From contig NZ_CP012103.1 in the NCBI RefSeq assembly GCF_001182785.1, positions 30,696 through 94,695 of the forward strand: DNA of 64,000 nt. Reading direction: 5' to 3'. Below the pieces are notes generated by a model. That model was not told where the DNA came from. It searched no databases and saw only the letters and a list, made by a program, of their open reading frames with translations. Positions within the stretch are counted from its first letter, which is position 1; each line of letters opens with the position of its first letter. This document shows, in pieces, positions 6,479 through 15,431 of the stretch. The position numbers were made by a program, and so were the translations under genes. The stretch is from Bacillus thuringiensis. GTDB taxonomy: Bacteria > Bacillota > Bacilli > Bacillales > Bacillaceae_G.

Positions 6479-9115
6479 GTGAAAGATAAAGAGATTTTAA
6501 AGGTTTTAGAATCGTTTTCGGATTATCTTCAAGTAGGAGACATCGTGAACTATGTATTGCGTTGGCTAGGATGGTTCCTAATTGTAGGTTTATCTTTAGT
6601 TGTAGATGCTTTAGAAGGTGTGACAGATGCCATACTGGGGATTAAAGGATTCTTTAATTCACCAGAAATACAAAATTTTGTTGATATGTTATATCCATTG
6701 TTTGTTGTTCTATTAGCCATTTCGTTTTTATATATTGGCTACATGTTTATTATGAACAAACAAATGAATCGTTCTCAAATTATCGTCAATATTTTCGTAA
6801 CATTGAGTGTACTTTGTTTATTAAGTACGGGTATGACAAAGGTCGATAAGTTCACCGATGATGCCATAGCGGTTGTGAAATCTGAACAAAAGGGTTCTTT
6901 AAGTGATGAAATTATTAAGAAGAATATAACGGATGTTGCAGTAATAGATCAAAATGGATGGAAAAAGAAAGAGGATATGAATCCGAAAAACAATATTCCT
7001 GAAAAAAATATTAGACAGATAGATATTACTGAAAAAATAGATAAAGATTTTGCGTTCACAAAGGATAAAAATTTATCGGATGATGGTCAGAAAATTTTGC
7101 AGAATAAAAGAGTTATGGATGCGTTAGGAGTCGCATCTTTAGCTGAATTAAAAGATGGATGGTTTGATTTCTTTCCAGAAAAGTATTATCGCTGGCATTG
7201 GAATTTTTGGAACATATTCTTTACTTTACTGATAACAGGATTAACTTTGTTGTTAGTAAGTATTAAATTAGCTAGATTATTTTATGAATTGTCTTTTAAC
7301 TATTTGTTAGCAAATATATTAGCACCAGCCGATGTTGCGAATGGTCAAAAGTTAAAAGCTGTATTATCTAATATCCTCAATATATTTATAGCAACGATTA
7401 TGATATTCCTATCTTTGAAGCTATACCTAATAGGAACAGCTTTTCTTCATGACAAATTAAATGGTGTACCGTATCTGATTGCTTTAGCCGCATTTAGTAT
7501 GGCTGTTCTAGATGGTCCAGCAGCCGTAGAAAGGTTATTCGGTATAGATATTGGATTAAAGAGTAGTTGGGGCATGTTAGTAGGTGGTTTCGCACTTGGT
7601 AAAGGAATTGGCAGTCTCGCAAATTCAAAACCTATGAAGAGTCTCGGAAATATGATTGGAAAAGGGGCGAAAGGTGCAGCAGAAGGAACTGGTGTTGCAG
7701 CAGCTAAAACAGCAAGTGCGGCAGCGATGGCAACAGGTGGCGTGGCAGGGCTTATAAGCGGTTTGAAAAAAGGGAATGAATCTGAAAATAAAGAGTCCTT
7801 GCAAGATCAAATGAAAAAAGCGGATCAGAAAAAAGCAAATGGTAATGATTTAGCAAAAAAAGAAAAAGAAAAAGAAAAAGAAAAAGGTAACTTAAATAAG
7901 GAAGAAGATAAAAAGAATGGTGGTATGCCATCACTTCAAGAAGACATGAAAAAAGAAGGGAATGAAAATCTAGGGGTAGCAAATGGTCAAGAATCGGGAA
8001 CAGCTAGTCTTCAAGATGAAATGAAAGAAGCTGGAAAAGCACAAGGAGCAAGTGAAGGAAGTCAAATACCAGGAACGGTAAAGCAAGGAGTGAGTGAAGG
8101 AAGCCAGACACCAGGAGGCGTAAGACAAGGAGCGAGTGAAGGAAATCAAACACCAGGAACAGTAAGACAAGGAGCAAATGAAGGAGGTCAAACACCAGGA
8201 ACAGTAAGACAAGGAGCAAATAAAGGAAGTCAAACACCAGGAACAGTAAGACAAGGAGCAAATGAAGGAAGTCAAACACCAGGAACAGTAAGACAAGGAG
8301 CAAATGAAGGAAGTCAAACACCAGGAACAGTAAGACAAGGAACAAGTGAAGGAAGTCAAACATCAAGCCCGGCACCAATGGAAACATCAAGACCAGTACC
8401 AAGCGGAAGTAGTCCGGCACCAGTAGAAGCATCAAGACCAGTACCAAGCGGAAGTAGTCCGGCACCAGTAGAAGCATCAAGACCAGTACCAAGTGGAGGA
8501 AGCCCGGCACCAGTGGAAGCACCAAGATCAGTACCAAGTGGAGGAAGCCCGGCACCAATGGAAGCGCCAAAATCAGCACCAAGCGGAAGTAGCCCGGCAC
8601 CAGTGGAAACACCAAGATCAGTACCAAGTGGAGGAAGCCCGGCACCAGTGGAAGCACCAAGATCAGTACCAAGTGGAGGAAGCTCGGCACCAGTGGAAAC
8701 ACCAAGATCAGTACCAAGTGGAGGAAGCCCGGCACCAGTGGAAACACCAAGATCAGTACCAAGTGGAGGAAGCCCGGCACCAATGGAAGCGCCAAAATCA
8801 GCACCAAGCGGAAGTAGCCCGGTATCAGCCGACATCGTAACGGTGGCACATAGTAGCCCAATTATTCCTTATGAAAGTGATAAAGAAGTGGCAGCAAGTA
8901 GCAGTAAGGAAACACGGACATTGGGACAATATACAACGGATAAAGTTAAACATACGACATCATCAGTGAAACAAAAAGTAAGAGGAGTACAAGAACGAAT
9001 TAATACTTCTGAAACGGTACAAAATACAAAGCGTTTTTATCAAATGGGTCAAAATACGGGTAAAAGTTGGAGAGATATCGTGAGCAAAAATAAAAAGAAT
9101 ACGGATAAAAAATAA
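6479..9115 (+). CDS. VirB6/TrbL-like polytopic channel protein with repetitive C-terminal tail
   Basis: 878 residues from a GTG preceded by GAGAGGAGGG. The N-terminal ~430 residues carry several membrane helices (about 25-50, 65-90, 100-118, 250-280, 300-325, 330-350), matching TrbL/VirB6 inner-membrane channel proteins of type IV systems. A Gly/Ala-rich segment (about 360-420) and a Lys/Glu-rich segment follow. The tail is low complexity: 14-residue QGANEGSQTPGTVR units and then 15-residue SPAPVE..RSVPSG units, ending in a basic helical end. The tail is probably cytoplasmic or wall-facing and disordered. The reverse-strand frames within it are shadows. VirB6-like role is inferred from topology plus order with VirB3/VirB4 genes. 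Confidence 0.75.
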   Translation: MKDKEILKVLESFSDYLQVGDIVNYVLRWLGWFLIVGLSLVVDALEGVTDAILGIKGFFNSPEIQNFVDMLYPLFVVLLAISFLYIGYMFIMNKQMNRSQIIVNIFVTLSVLCLLSTGMTKVDKFTDDAIAVVKSEQKGSLSDEIIKKNITDVAVIDQNGWKKKEDMNPKNNIPEKNIRQIDITEKIDKDFAFTKDKNLSDDGQKILQNKRVMDALGVASLAELKDGWFDFFPEKYYRWHWNFWNIFFTLLITGLTLLLVSIKLARLFYELSFNYLLANILAPADVANGQKLKAVLSNILNIFIATIMIFLSLKLYLIGTAFLHDKLNGVPYLIALAAFSMAVLDGPAAVERLFGIDIGLKSSWGMLVGGFALGKGIGSLANSKPMKSLGNMIGKGAKGAAEGTGVAAAKTASAAAMATGGVAGLISGLKKGNESENKESLQDQMKKADQKKANGNDLAKKEKEKEKEKGNLNKEEDKKNGGMPSLQEDMKKEGNENLGVANGQESGTASLQDEMKEAGKAQGASEGSQIPGTVKQGVSEGSQTPGGVRQGASEGNQTPGTVRQGANEGGQTPGTVRQGANKGSQTPGTVRQGANEGSQTPGTVRQGANEGSQTPGTVRQGTSEGSQTSSPAPMETSRPVPSGSSPAPVEASRPVPSGSSPAPVEASRPVPSGGSPAPVEAPRSVPSGGSPAPMEAPKSAPSGSSPAPVETPRSVPSGGSPAPVEAPRSVPSGGSSAPVETPRSVPSGGSPAPVETPRSVPSGGSPAPMEAPKSAPSGSSPVSADIVTVAHSSPIIPYESDKEVAASSSKETRTLGQYTTDKVKHTTSSVKQKVRGVQERINTSETVQNTKRFYQMGQNTGKSWRDIVSKNKKNTDKK
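8042..8366 (+). repeat. 42-bp tandem repeats (QGANEGSQTPGTVR) in the VirB6-like gene
   Basis: Seven full units and one partial unit at a 42-bp period. The first two differ most from the others, while units in the middle are nearly identical. Confidence 0.85.
8368..8818 (+). repeat. 45-bp tandem repeats (GSPAPVEAPRSVPSG) in the VirB6-like gene
   Basis: About ten 45-bp units with a higher-order pattern: the variant with MEAPKSAPSG recurs after a block of four to five units, suggesting block duplication within the array. Confidence 0.85.
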
Positions 9116-9138
9116 GCGTAATCGTACGCTTATTTTTT
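9111..9138 (+). terminator. Intrinsic terminator after the VirB6-like gene
   Basis: AATAAGCGTA and TACGCTTATT form a perfect stem around ATCG, followed by TTTT. The left arm overlaps the stop codon of the VirB6-like gene. Confidence 0.8.
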
Positions 9139-9162
9139 ATTGTCGAAAAGGAGGGAATCCCG

Positions 9163-9450
9163 ATGAGAAGCTATCGGATTCCGAAGGAAATCAGTACAGA
9201 ATTACGGATAAATAAAGTGCTTTATTTAATAGATTTCTTTTTATTAATTGGTTTATTAGTTGTAACGATGATTCTTAGGAACTTCGTACATGAGTCCTTT
9301 CAGTTACCATTTATTCTTTTCATGGTAGCTATTGCAATTATCATGATTTGGCGACCAAGTACGAATCCTCAAAAACGAATGTATGAAGTATTGATTATTA
9401 CTTTGCTAAGAAGGAAAGGTGCATATTGCGCCATTGATAACGATCAATAA
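9163..9450 (+). CDS. VirB3-like small membrane protein
   Basis: 95 residues: a short basic N-terminus, two adjacent membrane helices (about 20-40 and 47-65), then a basic C-terminal tail. This is the size and topology of VirB3-like/TcpE-like proteins that sit beside VirB4 in Gram-positive conjugation systems. The RBS AAAGGAGGG precedes ATG 9163. It lies immediately upstream of the split VirB4 genes, the usual VirB3 position. No catalytic motif is expected in this family. Confidence 0.6.
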   Translation: MRSYRIPKEISTELRINKVLYLIDFFLLIGLLVVTMILRNFVHESFQLPFILFMVAIAIIMIWRPSTNPQKRMYEVLIITLLRRKGAYCAIDNDQ

Positions 9451-9464
9451 GGGAGGGATCACAT

Positions 9465-10274
9465 ATGGCGTTATTCAGCGAAAAAGATGTAGAGAAAGAA
9501 AAGCCAAAACAACTAGAAAGACCGAAGAAAAATGCATTTCGATTTAACGAAAAAAATGTAAAAGAATCAATTTCTGAACCAAAAGAAATTGTAAAGGTGG
9601 TACCCGACAAAAAGAAAGAAGAAAAACCAAAGGTAGAACCAAAAGTAAAAAAACAGAAGAAAGAAAAGCCAAAGAAAGACGATTCGAAAAAGAAAAATCC
9701 AAAACTTTTAGGTTTTTTATCTAGAAAAAAGAAAGAAGCACCACCAAAGGTAAAGAAAAGTATTGCGGAAATTATGCAAATTGTAGACATGACAGAGGAT
9801 GGCATATTTGAACTGAAAAATGAGGAGTTTTTAGAAATTCTTCAAGTGGAAGGTGATGATATGTTCTCTAAGAATAGCGACGAGCAAGCATTTGTTATCT
9901 TCTCACATGCGTATTTTTATCAAGCCTACAAACAGTCCATTAAACTCGTTTTTTTAAACTTCCCATGTCAAACAACCGAACAACAACGATATATTGAGAA
10001 GAAAATTAAAGAATGTACCAGTCCTTTGTATGAACGAATTTTAAATCAAAAGTTAAAAGAACTGCAGTTTTTAGAATGGGGCAGAACCAATCGTGAAGCC
10101 TTCTTATTTATTTACGGAGAAACGGAATTAATCGTAAAAGAACGTGTAGATGCAGCAAAACGATATATCAAACGCTCTACTGAACTATTAGAGGTGGATG
10201 AAGAGAAAAAGTTAGAGCTTATGTTTAAATTGTTTAATCAAAATGCAAAATTAGGAACGAAAAATATATGGTAG
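9465..10274 (+). CDS. TrsD-like protein, detached N-terminal domain of a VirB4 system
   Basis: 269 residues. The first ~100 residues are extremely rich in Lys, Glu and Pro and probably disordered. The remainder (about 100-265) resembles the N-terminal, non-ATPase part of VirB4/TraE proteins, here encoded separately as TrsD is beside TrsE in staphylococcal trs operons. The next gene starts 15 bases downstream and supplies the ATPase. I infer that the two proteins assemble as a bipartite VirB4. RBS is GGGAGGG before ATG 9465. Family naming is by similarity of pattern and gene order, not a search. Confidence 0.6.
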   Translation: MALFSEKDVEKEKPKQLERPKKNAFRFNEKNVKESISEPKEIVKVVPDKKKEEKPKVEPKVKKQKKEKPKKDDSKKKNPKLLGFLSRKKKEAPPKVKKSIAEIMQIVDMTEDGIFELKNEEFLEILQVEGDDMFSKNSDEQAFVIFSHAYFYQAYKQSIKLVFLNFPCQTTEQQRYIEKKIKECTSPLYERILNQKLKELQFLEWGRTNREAFLFIYGETELIVKERVDAAKRYIKRSTELLEVDEEKKLELMFKLFNQNAKLGTKNIW

Positions 10275-10289
10275 TAAGGGGGCAACAAT

Positions 10290-12227
10290 ATGTTTGCGTT
10301 CAAGAATAAAAAATCTAAAAAAGAAAAACAAGAGGAACTAAAAAAGAAGAAAGGTTACAACCCCTTTTTAGTGGCTAGAGTTCAGCCGCAAGGGGGAATT
10401 AGTTTTAAAGAAAGTTATTTTCAAACAGGTGATGGATTAGGTACTTGCATTCATGTCTATGATTATCCAACAGAGGTAAATGATTTTTGGTTAGAGCAAA
10501 TTATGAATATGCCAAATGTGATCACAACATTAGATGTCATGAGTGATAATCGAAATGAAGTAGTTGAATCAATTAATAAATCCATGAGTGAACAAAGTGT
10601 TCGGCATGATACAGCGAAGGATAATATAGATCGGATCGATGCGAAAAATGAATTTTTAGAGCTGGAAGCTCTTTATACGGATTTGAAACAAGGTGAGGTC
10701 ATGAAACGTATTCACATTCGTATTTATGTTTCCGCTAGAACAATAGATGAGCTAGAAAAACAAGTAAAAGAAATCCTGGAAACATTAGAATCTTATAATT
10801 TTCGAGGAGCTGTCTTTTTAAATGAACAAGAGTATGAATGGGATGCACTCGTAACGAGCTTTGATACACAAAAAAATTATGTGAACCGAAGAAAAGGGAA
10901 AGAAATTCCGGCAGTCAGTTTGGCTGGTGGGTGTCCGTTTCATTATTCTTATTTGCACGATCCATACGGTACGTATTATGGAACAACGAAAACAAAAGGA
11001 AATGTTATTTTTGATATTTTTCATAAAGACAATCAAAGAAAGAGTTATAACGGTGTAATGGTTGGAAAGTCTGGTGCGGGTAAATCAACATTGTTAAAAA
11101 AGAAAACGGTGGATTATGCAAGTAAGGGTCACTTTGTTCGGGTATTTGATGTTGTAGAAGAGTTTACGGATACAGTAGAAGAGCTAGGTGGAAAGACAAT
11201 TGCGTTAGATGGATCACAAGGTCAGATTAACCCACTTCAAGTATATAAGACAGCAGAAAGTGAGGAAGTCAGTTTTACCCAGCATTTATCTAAACTAACA
11301 ATTATTTATCGGTTCATTGCACCAGAAGCAAAAGATGATGAAATTAAAGAATATGAAAATTTACTTCGTAAACTATATATTCGTATGGGATTATGGAATG
11401 ACGAAAAAGGAGCGAAAAATGAAATTACAACAAGAACACCAAACGAGTATCCCATTTTCTCAAACTTTTTATCTTTTGTTCGTGATGAATTATATGAGGA
11501 TGTAGAAAATAGAAAACACCATGAGAATTTAGGAGAAAGCAGAAAACATCGTTTAGAGTTGATAGAATTGAATCTTGTAAATTTAGTAGAAGCATATGCA
11601 GAATTATTTGATGGGCCTACTACAATTGAAGATTTCAAGAAAGAACAGGTTGTATCTTTTTCTTTACGGAATATATCCAGTTTTAAACCAGAGGTATTCC
11701 AGGCACAGATTTTTAATGTGTTAAATCTCCTTTGGAATGAAATGATTTCAAACGGTGCGCCTCAATTAAAAGCCTTTAACAAAAAGCAACTTGCGTTTGA
11801 AGATGTAGTTCGTTATTTCATTATTATTGACGAGGCACATCATATTATAAATACGAAAAAAGAAAGCGCCCATGCGCTACAATTTTTAACAAAACTTAGT
11901 CGTGAAGATCGAAAATATTTTGCAGGTCTTTTATATGCAAGTCATACAATTCGAGATTTTGTACCGGAAGGATCTTCACAAGAAATGATTGACGAAATTA
12001 AAAAGCTATTTGAACTTACACAGTACAAATTTATTATGCAGCAAGATAATAACAGTTTAGATATGTTACGAAAAGTATTTGCAGGACAGTTAAGTGAAAG
12101 TGAGATTGCAGCGATTCCACATTTGCCAACAGGGGATGTCATCTTAAGTATTGGGGCTGTAAAAAACATTCATTTTCATGTAGAAGTAACAGATGAAGAA
12201 TTGATGTTATTCGGGGGAGGTGCTTAA
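10290..12227 (+). CDS. virB4: VirB4/TrsE-type conjugation ATPase
   Basis: 645 residues. Walker A GVMVGKSGAGKST is at about 254-266 and Walker B with IIIDEAHH at about 508-516, both standard for VirB4-family ATPases that energise pilus assembly and DNA transfer. The N-terminal part (about 20-240) is the mixed VirB4 domain. The start ATG 10290 has a GGGGG site and follows the TrsD-like gene closely. The stop codon lies five bases upstream of the wall-hydrolase ATG, implying translational coupling. No defect is visible, so the transfer machine is probably functional at this step. Confidence 0.92.
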   Translation: MFAFKNKKSKKEKQEELKKKKGYNPFLVARVQPQGGISFKESYFQTGDGLGTCIHVYDYPTEVNDFWLEQIMNMPNVITTLDVMSDNRNEVVESINKSMSEQSVRHDTAKDNIDRIDAKNEFLELEALYTDLKQGEVMKRIHIRIYVSARTIDELEKQVKEILETLESYNFRGAVFLNEQEYEWDALVTSFDTQKNYVNRRKGKEIPAVSLAGGCPFHYSYLHDPYGTYYGTTKTKGNVIFDIFHKDNQRKSYNGVMVGKSGAGKSTLLKKKTVDYASKGHFVRVFDVVEEFTDTVEELGGKTIALDGSQGQINPLQVYKTAESEEVSFTQHLSKLTIIYRFIAPEAKDDEIKEYENLLRKLYIRMGLWNDEKGAKNEITTRTPNEYPIFSNFLSFVRDELYEDVENRKHHENLGESRKHRLELIELNLVNLVEAYAELFDGPTTIEDFKKEQVVSFSLRNISSFKPEVFQAQIFNVLNLLWNEMISNGAPQLKAFNKKQLAFEDVVRYFIIIDEAHHIINTKKESAHALQFLTKLSREDRKYFAGLLYASHTIRDFVPEGSSQEMIDEIKKLFELTQYKFIMQQDNNSLDMLRKVFAGQLSESEIAAIPHLPTGDVILSIGAVKNIHFHVEVTDEELMLFGGGA

Positions 12228-12231
12228 TACT

Positions 12232-13359
12232 ATGCATCTAGTTTTAAAGATTATACCAAAGAAATGGCTCATCACTTTAGCACTACTTGTGATGGGTCTT
12301 TTTTCTTTTCTTTTACTTGGAGTAGTAAGCATTTTTATTGCGGCAATGGGGAGTGATAGTGGAACAGACACGGGTGATATTACGTATACAGGTGAAGGGC
12401 AAGTCATGAATGTTTCGCCCGAAGTTTTGAAATGGGAACCTACGATTCGGAAGCATGCGAAAGCCTTTGGTGTAGAACCTTTTGTTGCTTTAATGCTTGC
12501 TCAAATGATGCAAGAGAGCGGAGGACGTGGTAGTGATCCGATGCAGAGTTCCGAAGGCGCTTTTAATACGAAATATTGTAAATCACCAAACTGTATTACA
12601 GATCCGGATTACAGTATTTGGGCTGGTGTACAGGAGTTTAAACATGCGATAGAAAGAGCCGGAGTAACGAGTCCAGGGGACATGGATCATATTAAAACAG
12701 CCCTTCAAGCTTACAATTTCGGGACAGGATTTTTTGATTTTGTTGGCGCAAATGGTGGTAAGTATACGAAAGAATTAGCCATCAAATTTTCACAACAACA
12801 ATATCAAAAAGTGAAACACACAGGAATGTACCATTGCCTTAGACCAGAAGCCGTACCATATCAAGCGTGTTATGGCGATATTTTGTACGTTGACGCAGTT
12901 TTAAAATATTATCAGCCGGGTTCTGTTGTTTCTGGCGGAGGAGGAAATCCAGGAAGTGGCGGAAGTAGCGGTTCAAAAGTTGCCGATGTAGGTCGCCAAT
13001 GGATAGGGCGTTCTACCTATGTATTTGGTGGAGGACGTAACACAAATGACATCGCAAGAGGGATTTTTGATTGTTCAAGTTTTGTACGCTGGGCATTCGA
13101 ACAAGTAGGAATGTATACCAGTCCGATTGGCGCTGTAAGTACGGAAACATTAAATAAAATTGGTACAAAAGTATCAGCAAATGATATGAAACCGGGTGAT
13201 GTTATTTTCTTTGATACCTACAAACATGACGGACACGTTGGTATTGTAATTGATAAAAATACTTTCATTGGATGCCAAACGAATAAAGGTGTTTCTATTG
13301 AAGATTTAAATAATCCGTATTGGAAAAAAGTCTTTTCTGGTCATGTAAGAAGGTTCTAA
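12232..13359 (+). CDS. Bifunctional peptidoglycan hydrolase (SLT-like plus NlpC/P60), VirB1/CwlT type
   Basis: 375 residues from ATG 12232 (RBS GGGGGAGG). An N-terminal membrane helix (about 10-35) is followed by a lysozyme/transglycosylase-like domain (about 55-210) with the QESGG motif carrying a likely catalytic Glu, then a Gly/Ser linker and an NlpC/P60 domain (about 240-375) with the catalytic Cys in FDCSSF and the His in HVGIVID. This order matches CwlT-like enzymes of Gram-positive conjugative elements, which open the wall for the secretion channel. It overlaps no neighbour but is tightly spaced after virB4. Confidence 0.9.
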   Translation: MHLVLKIIPKKWLITLALLVMGLFSFLLLGVVSIFIAAMGSDSGTDTGDITYTGEGQVMNVSPEVLKWEPTIRKHAKAFGVEPFVALMLAQMMQESGGRGSDPMQSSEGAFNTKYCKSPNCITDPDYSIWAGVQEFKHAIERAGVTSPGDMDHIKTALQAYNFGTGFFDFVGANGGKYTKELAIKFSQQQYQKVKHTGMYHCLRPEAVPYQACYGDILYVDAVLKYYQPGSVVSGGGGNPGSGGSSGSKVADVGRQWIGRSTYVFGGGRNTNDIARGIFDCSSFVRWAFEQVGMYTSPIGAVSTETLNKIGTKVSANDMKPGDVIFFDTYKHDGHVGIVIDKNTFIGCQTNKGVSIEDLNNPYWKKVFSGHVRRF

Positions 13360-13388
13360 AAAATTACAAAAGTAAAGGGGAAATTAAA

Positions 13389-13661
13389 ATGAAATTAATA
13401 GAAGTGCCGTTTGAGGAATTTAAAAATGAAGTTATTAAACCATCAAATTATTTGATACAAAATGTTGATGATTCAAATTTTCTTTTACATCGAGAATTGA
13501 AAGAAAATGAGATACCGCACTTTATAGAACATGACACATTTCACTATGAAGGGAAAACTTATTTATGGGTGATAGCAAATTTTCCATCAGAAGATGCAGC
13601 AAAAACAGCAATACAAACATACTGGAATGCTACTAGACAACTAAACGATATTACGAAGTAA
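13389..13661 (+). CDS. Small hypothetical protein
   Basis: 90 residues, acidic, soluble, mixed alpha/beta composition without signal or membrane segment. The start ATG 13389 has an AAAGGGG site; the longer frame from 13320 overlaps the hydrolase gene and is rejected. An almost identical AAAGGGGAAATTA leader precedes the next gene, so both are probably translated from one transcript. No family recognised. Confidence 0.6.
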   Translation: MKLIEVPFEEFKNEVIKPSNYLIQNVDDSNFLLHRELKENEIPHFIEHDTFHYEGKTYLWVIANFPSEDAAKTAIQTYWNATRQLNDITK

Positions 13662-13674
13662 AGGGGAAATTACT

Positions 13675-14253
13675 ATGAAAGATAAACGAAAATCCTTGTT
13701 TATTGTGTTTGTCATTTTAGTTGTAGGTGTGACAGCTTTTAATATTTATTTGAGCAAAAAATCCATGAGTGATGGCAAAGAAAAGCAGTTAAAACTTTCA
13801 AATGAATTACTAACAAAGCAAAATGAGGACTTAAAAAAACGATTGGATAAGGTGCTTCCTTCCGCACAAGAACAACAGAGAAGGGCGTATTTATCGACAG
13901 CCGAAACGTTTATACAATTATCATTTCACAGAGAAAAAGAAGGATACAGCGAGCGAAAAGAAAAGGCAAAATCTATTATGAGTGAGGAACTTTTACAACA
14001 ATTTTATCCAACTGATAAATACGAATTAGGAGATACGTATAAAACGAAACCAATAGAAATGAAGTTTTATTTACAAGAAAATGAACCCGATAAAGAGGAG
14101 GTAAATGTGTTAGCTGAATTTATAAATGTCACGACAGATTCAACACAAAATCGAGAAGAAAAAGTAAACAATGTGTTACGAATCATCATGAAAAAAGAAA
14201 ATGAAACATGGCGAGTTACAAGTGTGGAAGAGTTAAATATGAAAGTTTTATAA
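13675..14253 (+). CDS. VirB8/TcpC-like membrane-anchored channel protein
   Basis: 192 residues. One N-terminal membrane helix (about 8-25), a short coiled-coil segment (about 32-60), then a domain of about 110 residues whose strand-rich end and position resemble the NTF2-like fold of VirB8/TcpC periplasmic or wall-side domains. Such proteins scaffold the secretion channel. The RBS is AAAGGGG. It lies after virB4 and the hydrolase in the expected order. The assignment is by topology and composition only. Confidence 0.5.
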   Translation: MKDKRKSLFIVFVILVVGVTAFNIYLSKKSMSDGKEKQLKLSNELLTKQNEDLKKRLDKVLPSAQEQQRRAYLSTAETFIQLSFHREKEGYSERKEKAKSIMSEELLQQFYPTDKYELGDTYKTKPIEMKFYLQENEPDKEEVNVLAEFINVTTDSTQNREEKVNNVLRIIMKKENETWRVTSVEELNMKVL

Positions 14254-14274
14254 CGAAAAAGGTGGGGTGAGAGT

Positions 14275-15171
14275 GTGATAGGAGCGATTGGTAAGAAGAG
14301 TGAAAGAATCAATCTAAGAAAAAATAAGTCGTGGATCTACTTAACAATTATCAGCTTTCTATTTTTGGGTTTTTTCGCTTTCTTGACATCAAAAATCTAC
14401 ATGCCAAACGATGAAAAACTATTCCATACAGAGACAAATAAAGTAATTAAGTTGTCGGGTATGGGGAAATTGATTGTAGAGAAAAGGGAATACAATCCAC
14501 ACAAAAACTTTATACAAATTTACTTTCGATTAGAGGGTTATGAAGAGACAGGATATACATTTAAAGCACAGCAAAAAGCAAATCCAGGTGTTCAATTACC
14601 TGTCAAAGTATTGTATGAGGAGAACGGAAAATACGTAGTAGAAGTAAAAGACTTATCTCCGAATTGGGGAGCGTTAGCTTTCGATATTTACAATAAAAAC
14701 GGTGAAAAAGAACAAATAGATATTCGGAAATTCACACAAGATGTGAACGAAGCTGAAGAAGAAAATGCAGCAACAAAAAGTCCGAATAAATTAGTTCAGA
14801 CGATTTTTACCGATCAAAGAAAAACAAAAGCGAATGACGAATTGATAGCTGAAGATAAAAAAACATATGAGCTAGATTTTATAGAAAGAGACAAAAAAGA
14901 TATTGAAACAAAGATAAAAAATTATGGGAAAGCAATCAAACTGGAAGAAGAAAATGCGAAGACAGTTTATGAAAAAGTAAAAGAATTACAAGATGAAATG
15001 AAGTACCAAACGGAAGCAGAAAAAACGGAAACACAATCAAAAATAGCATCCCTAGAATCAAAAATAAAATCATCAGAAAAGAACGTGGAATTGTTTAAAG
15101 GAGAACAAAAAATTGCACGAGATAAAATCAAAAAGTTAGAGCAAAAGGCACAAGAAATTAATAAAAAGTAA
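14275..15171 (+). CDS. Membrane-anchored coiled-coil protein of the transfer operon
   Basis: 298 residues from a GTG with an AAAGGTGGGG site. It has one membrane helix (about 20-42), a beta-rich extracytoplasmic domain of about 110 residues, and a C-terminal Lys/Glu-rich coiled coil (about 190-298). It is the last gene before the oriT-like region. The extracytoplasmic beta domain with a coiled coil suggests a surface or channel-stabilising role, but no family motif is visible. Confidence 0.55.
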   Translation: MIGAIGKKSERINLRKNKSWIYLTIISFLFLGFFAFLTSKIYMPNDEKLFHTETNKVIKLSGMGKLIVEKREYNPHKNFIQIYFRLEGYEETGYTFKAQQKANPGVQLPVKVLYEENGKYVVEVKDLSPNWGALAFDIYNKNGEKEQIDIRKFTQDVNEAEEENAATKSPNKLVQTIFTDQRKTKANDELIAEDKKTYELDFIERDKKDIETKIKNYGKAIKLEEENAKTVYEKVKELQDEMKYQTEAEKTETQSKIASLESKIKSSEKNVELFKGEQKIARDKIKKLEQKAQEINKK

Positions 15172-15374
15172 AAAAAGTCATGTCGTCAGTGAGTACTCAC
15201 CAGTGATATTTGAGTACTCACTGAGTGCTCATCTGTTGGTTTTTGTATCGTCAGTGAGTACTCATCAGTTTAATTTGTGTCATCAGTGAGTACTCACCTA
15301 GAGGATTTTCTTGCCCCCATCGTTTCGCTAGGCTCCACCTAGCCCCACACCCTCGGTGGGGGCAGAAACCCCTT
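15172..15374 (+). other. Probable origin of transfer (oriT)
   Basis: This non-coding stretch lies directly upstream of the RHH auxiliary and relaxase genes, the usual oriT position. It holds at least four copies of a GTGAGTACTCAC-type palindrome (around 15188, 15211, 15255, 15287), one flanked by GAGTGCTCA. A GC-rich block follows in which GCCCCCA (about 15314) pairs with TGGGGGC (about 15356), with an inner CTAGG/CCTAG hairpin. Repeated palindromes for auxiliary binding next to a GC-rich hairpin near nic are typical of oriT. The exact nick site cannot be called from sequence alone. Confidence 0.65.
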
Positions 15375-15431
15375 ATGCTCTTCTCACTATTTTTTGATCT
15401 CTACCCAGAATTGCAGAAAGGAGCCGAAATT

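Noticed and set aside
8004..8861. Long reverse and alternate-frame ORFs in the VirB6-like gene
   Set aside because: Shadows of the 42-bp and 45-bp repeats; low-complexity products with no start signals.
15172..15300. Possible CRISPR or iteron origin from GTGAGTACTCAC repeats
   Set aside because: Spacing is irregular, no cas or replication initiator gene is adjacent, and the relaxase genes follow directly, so oriT is the better reading.
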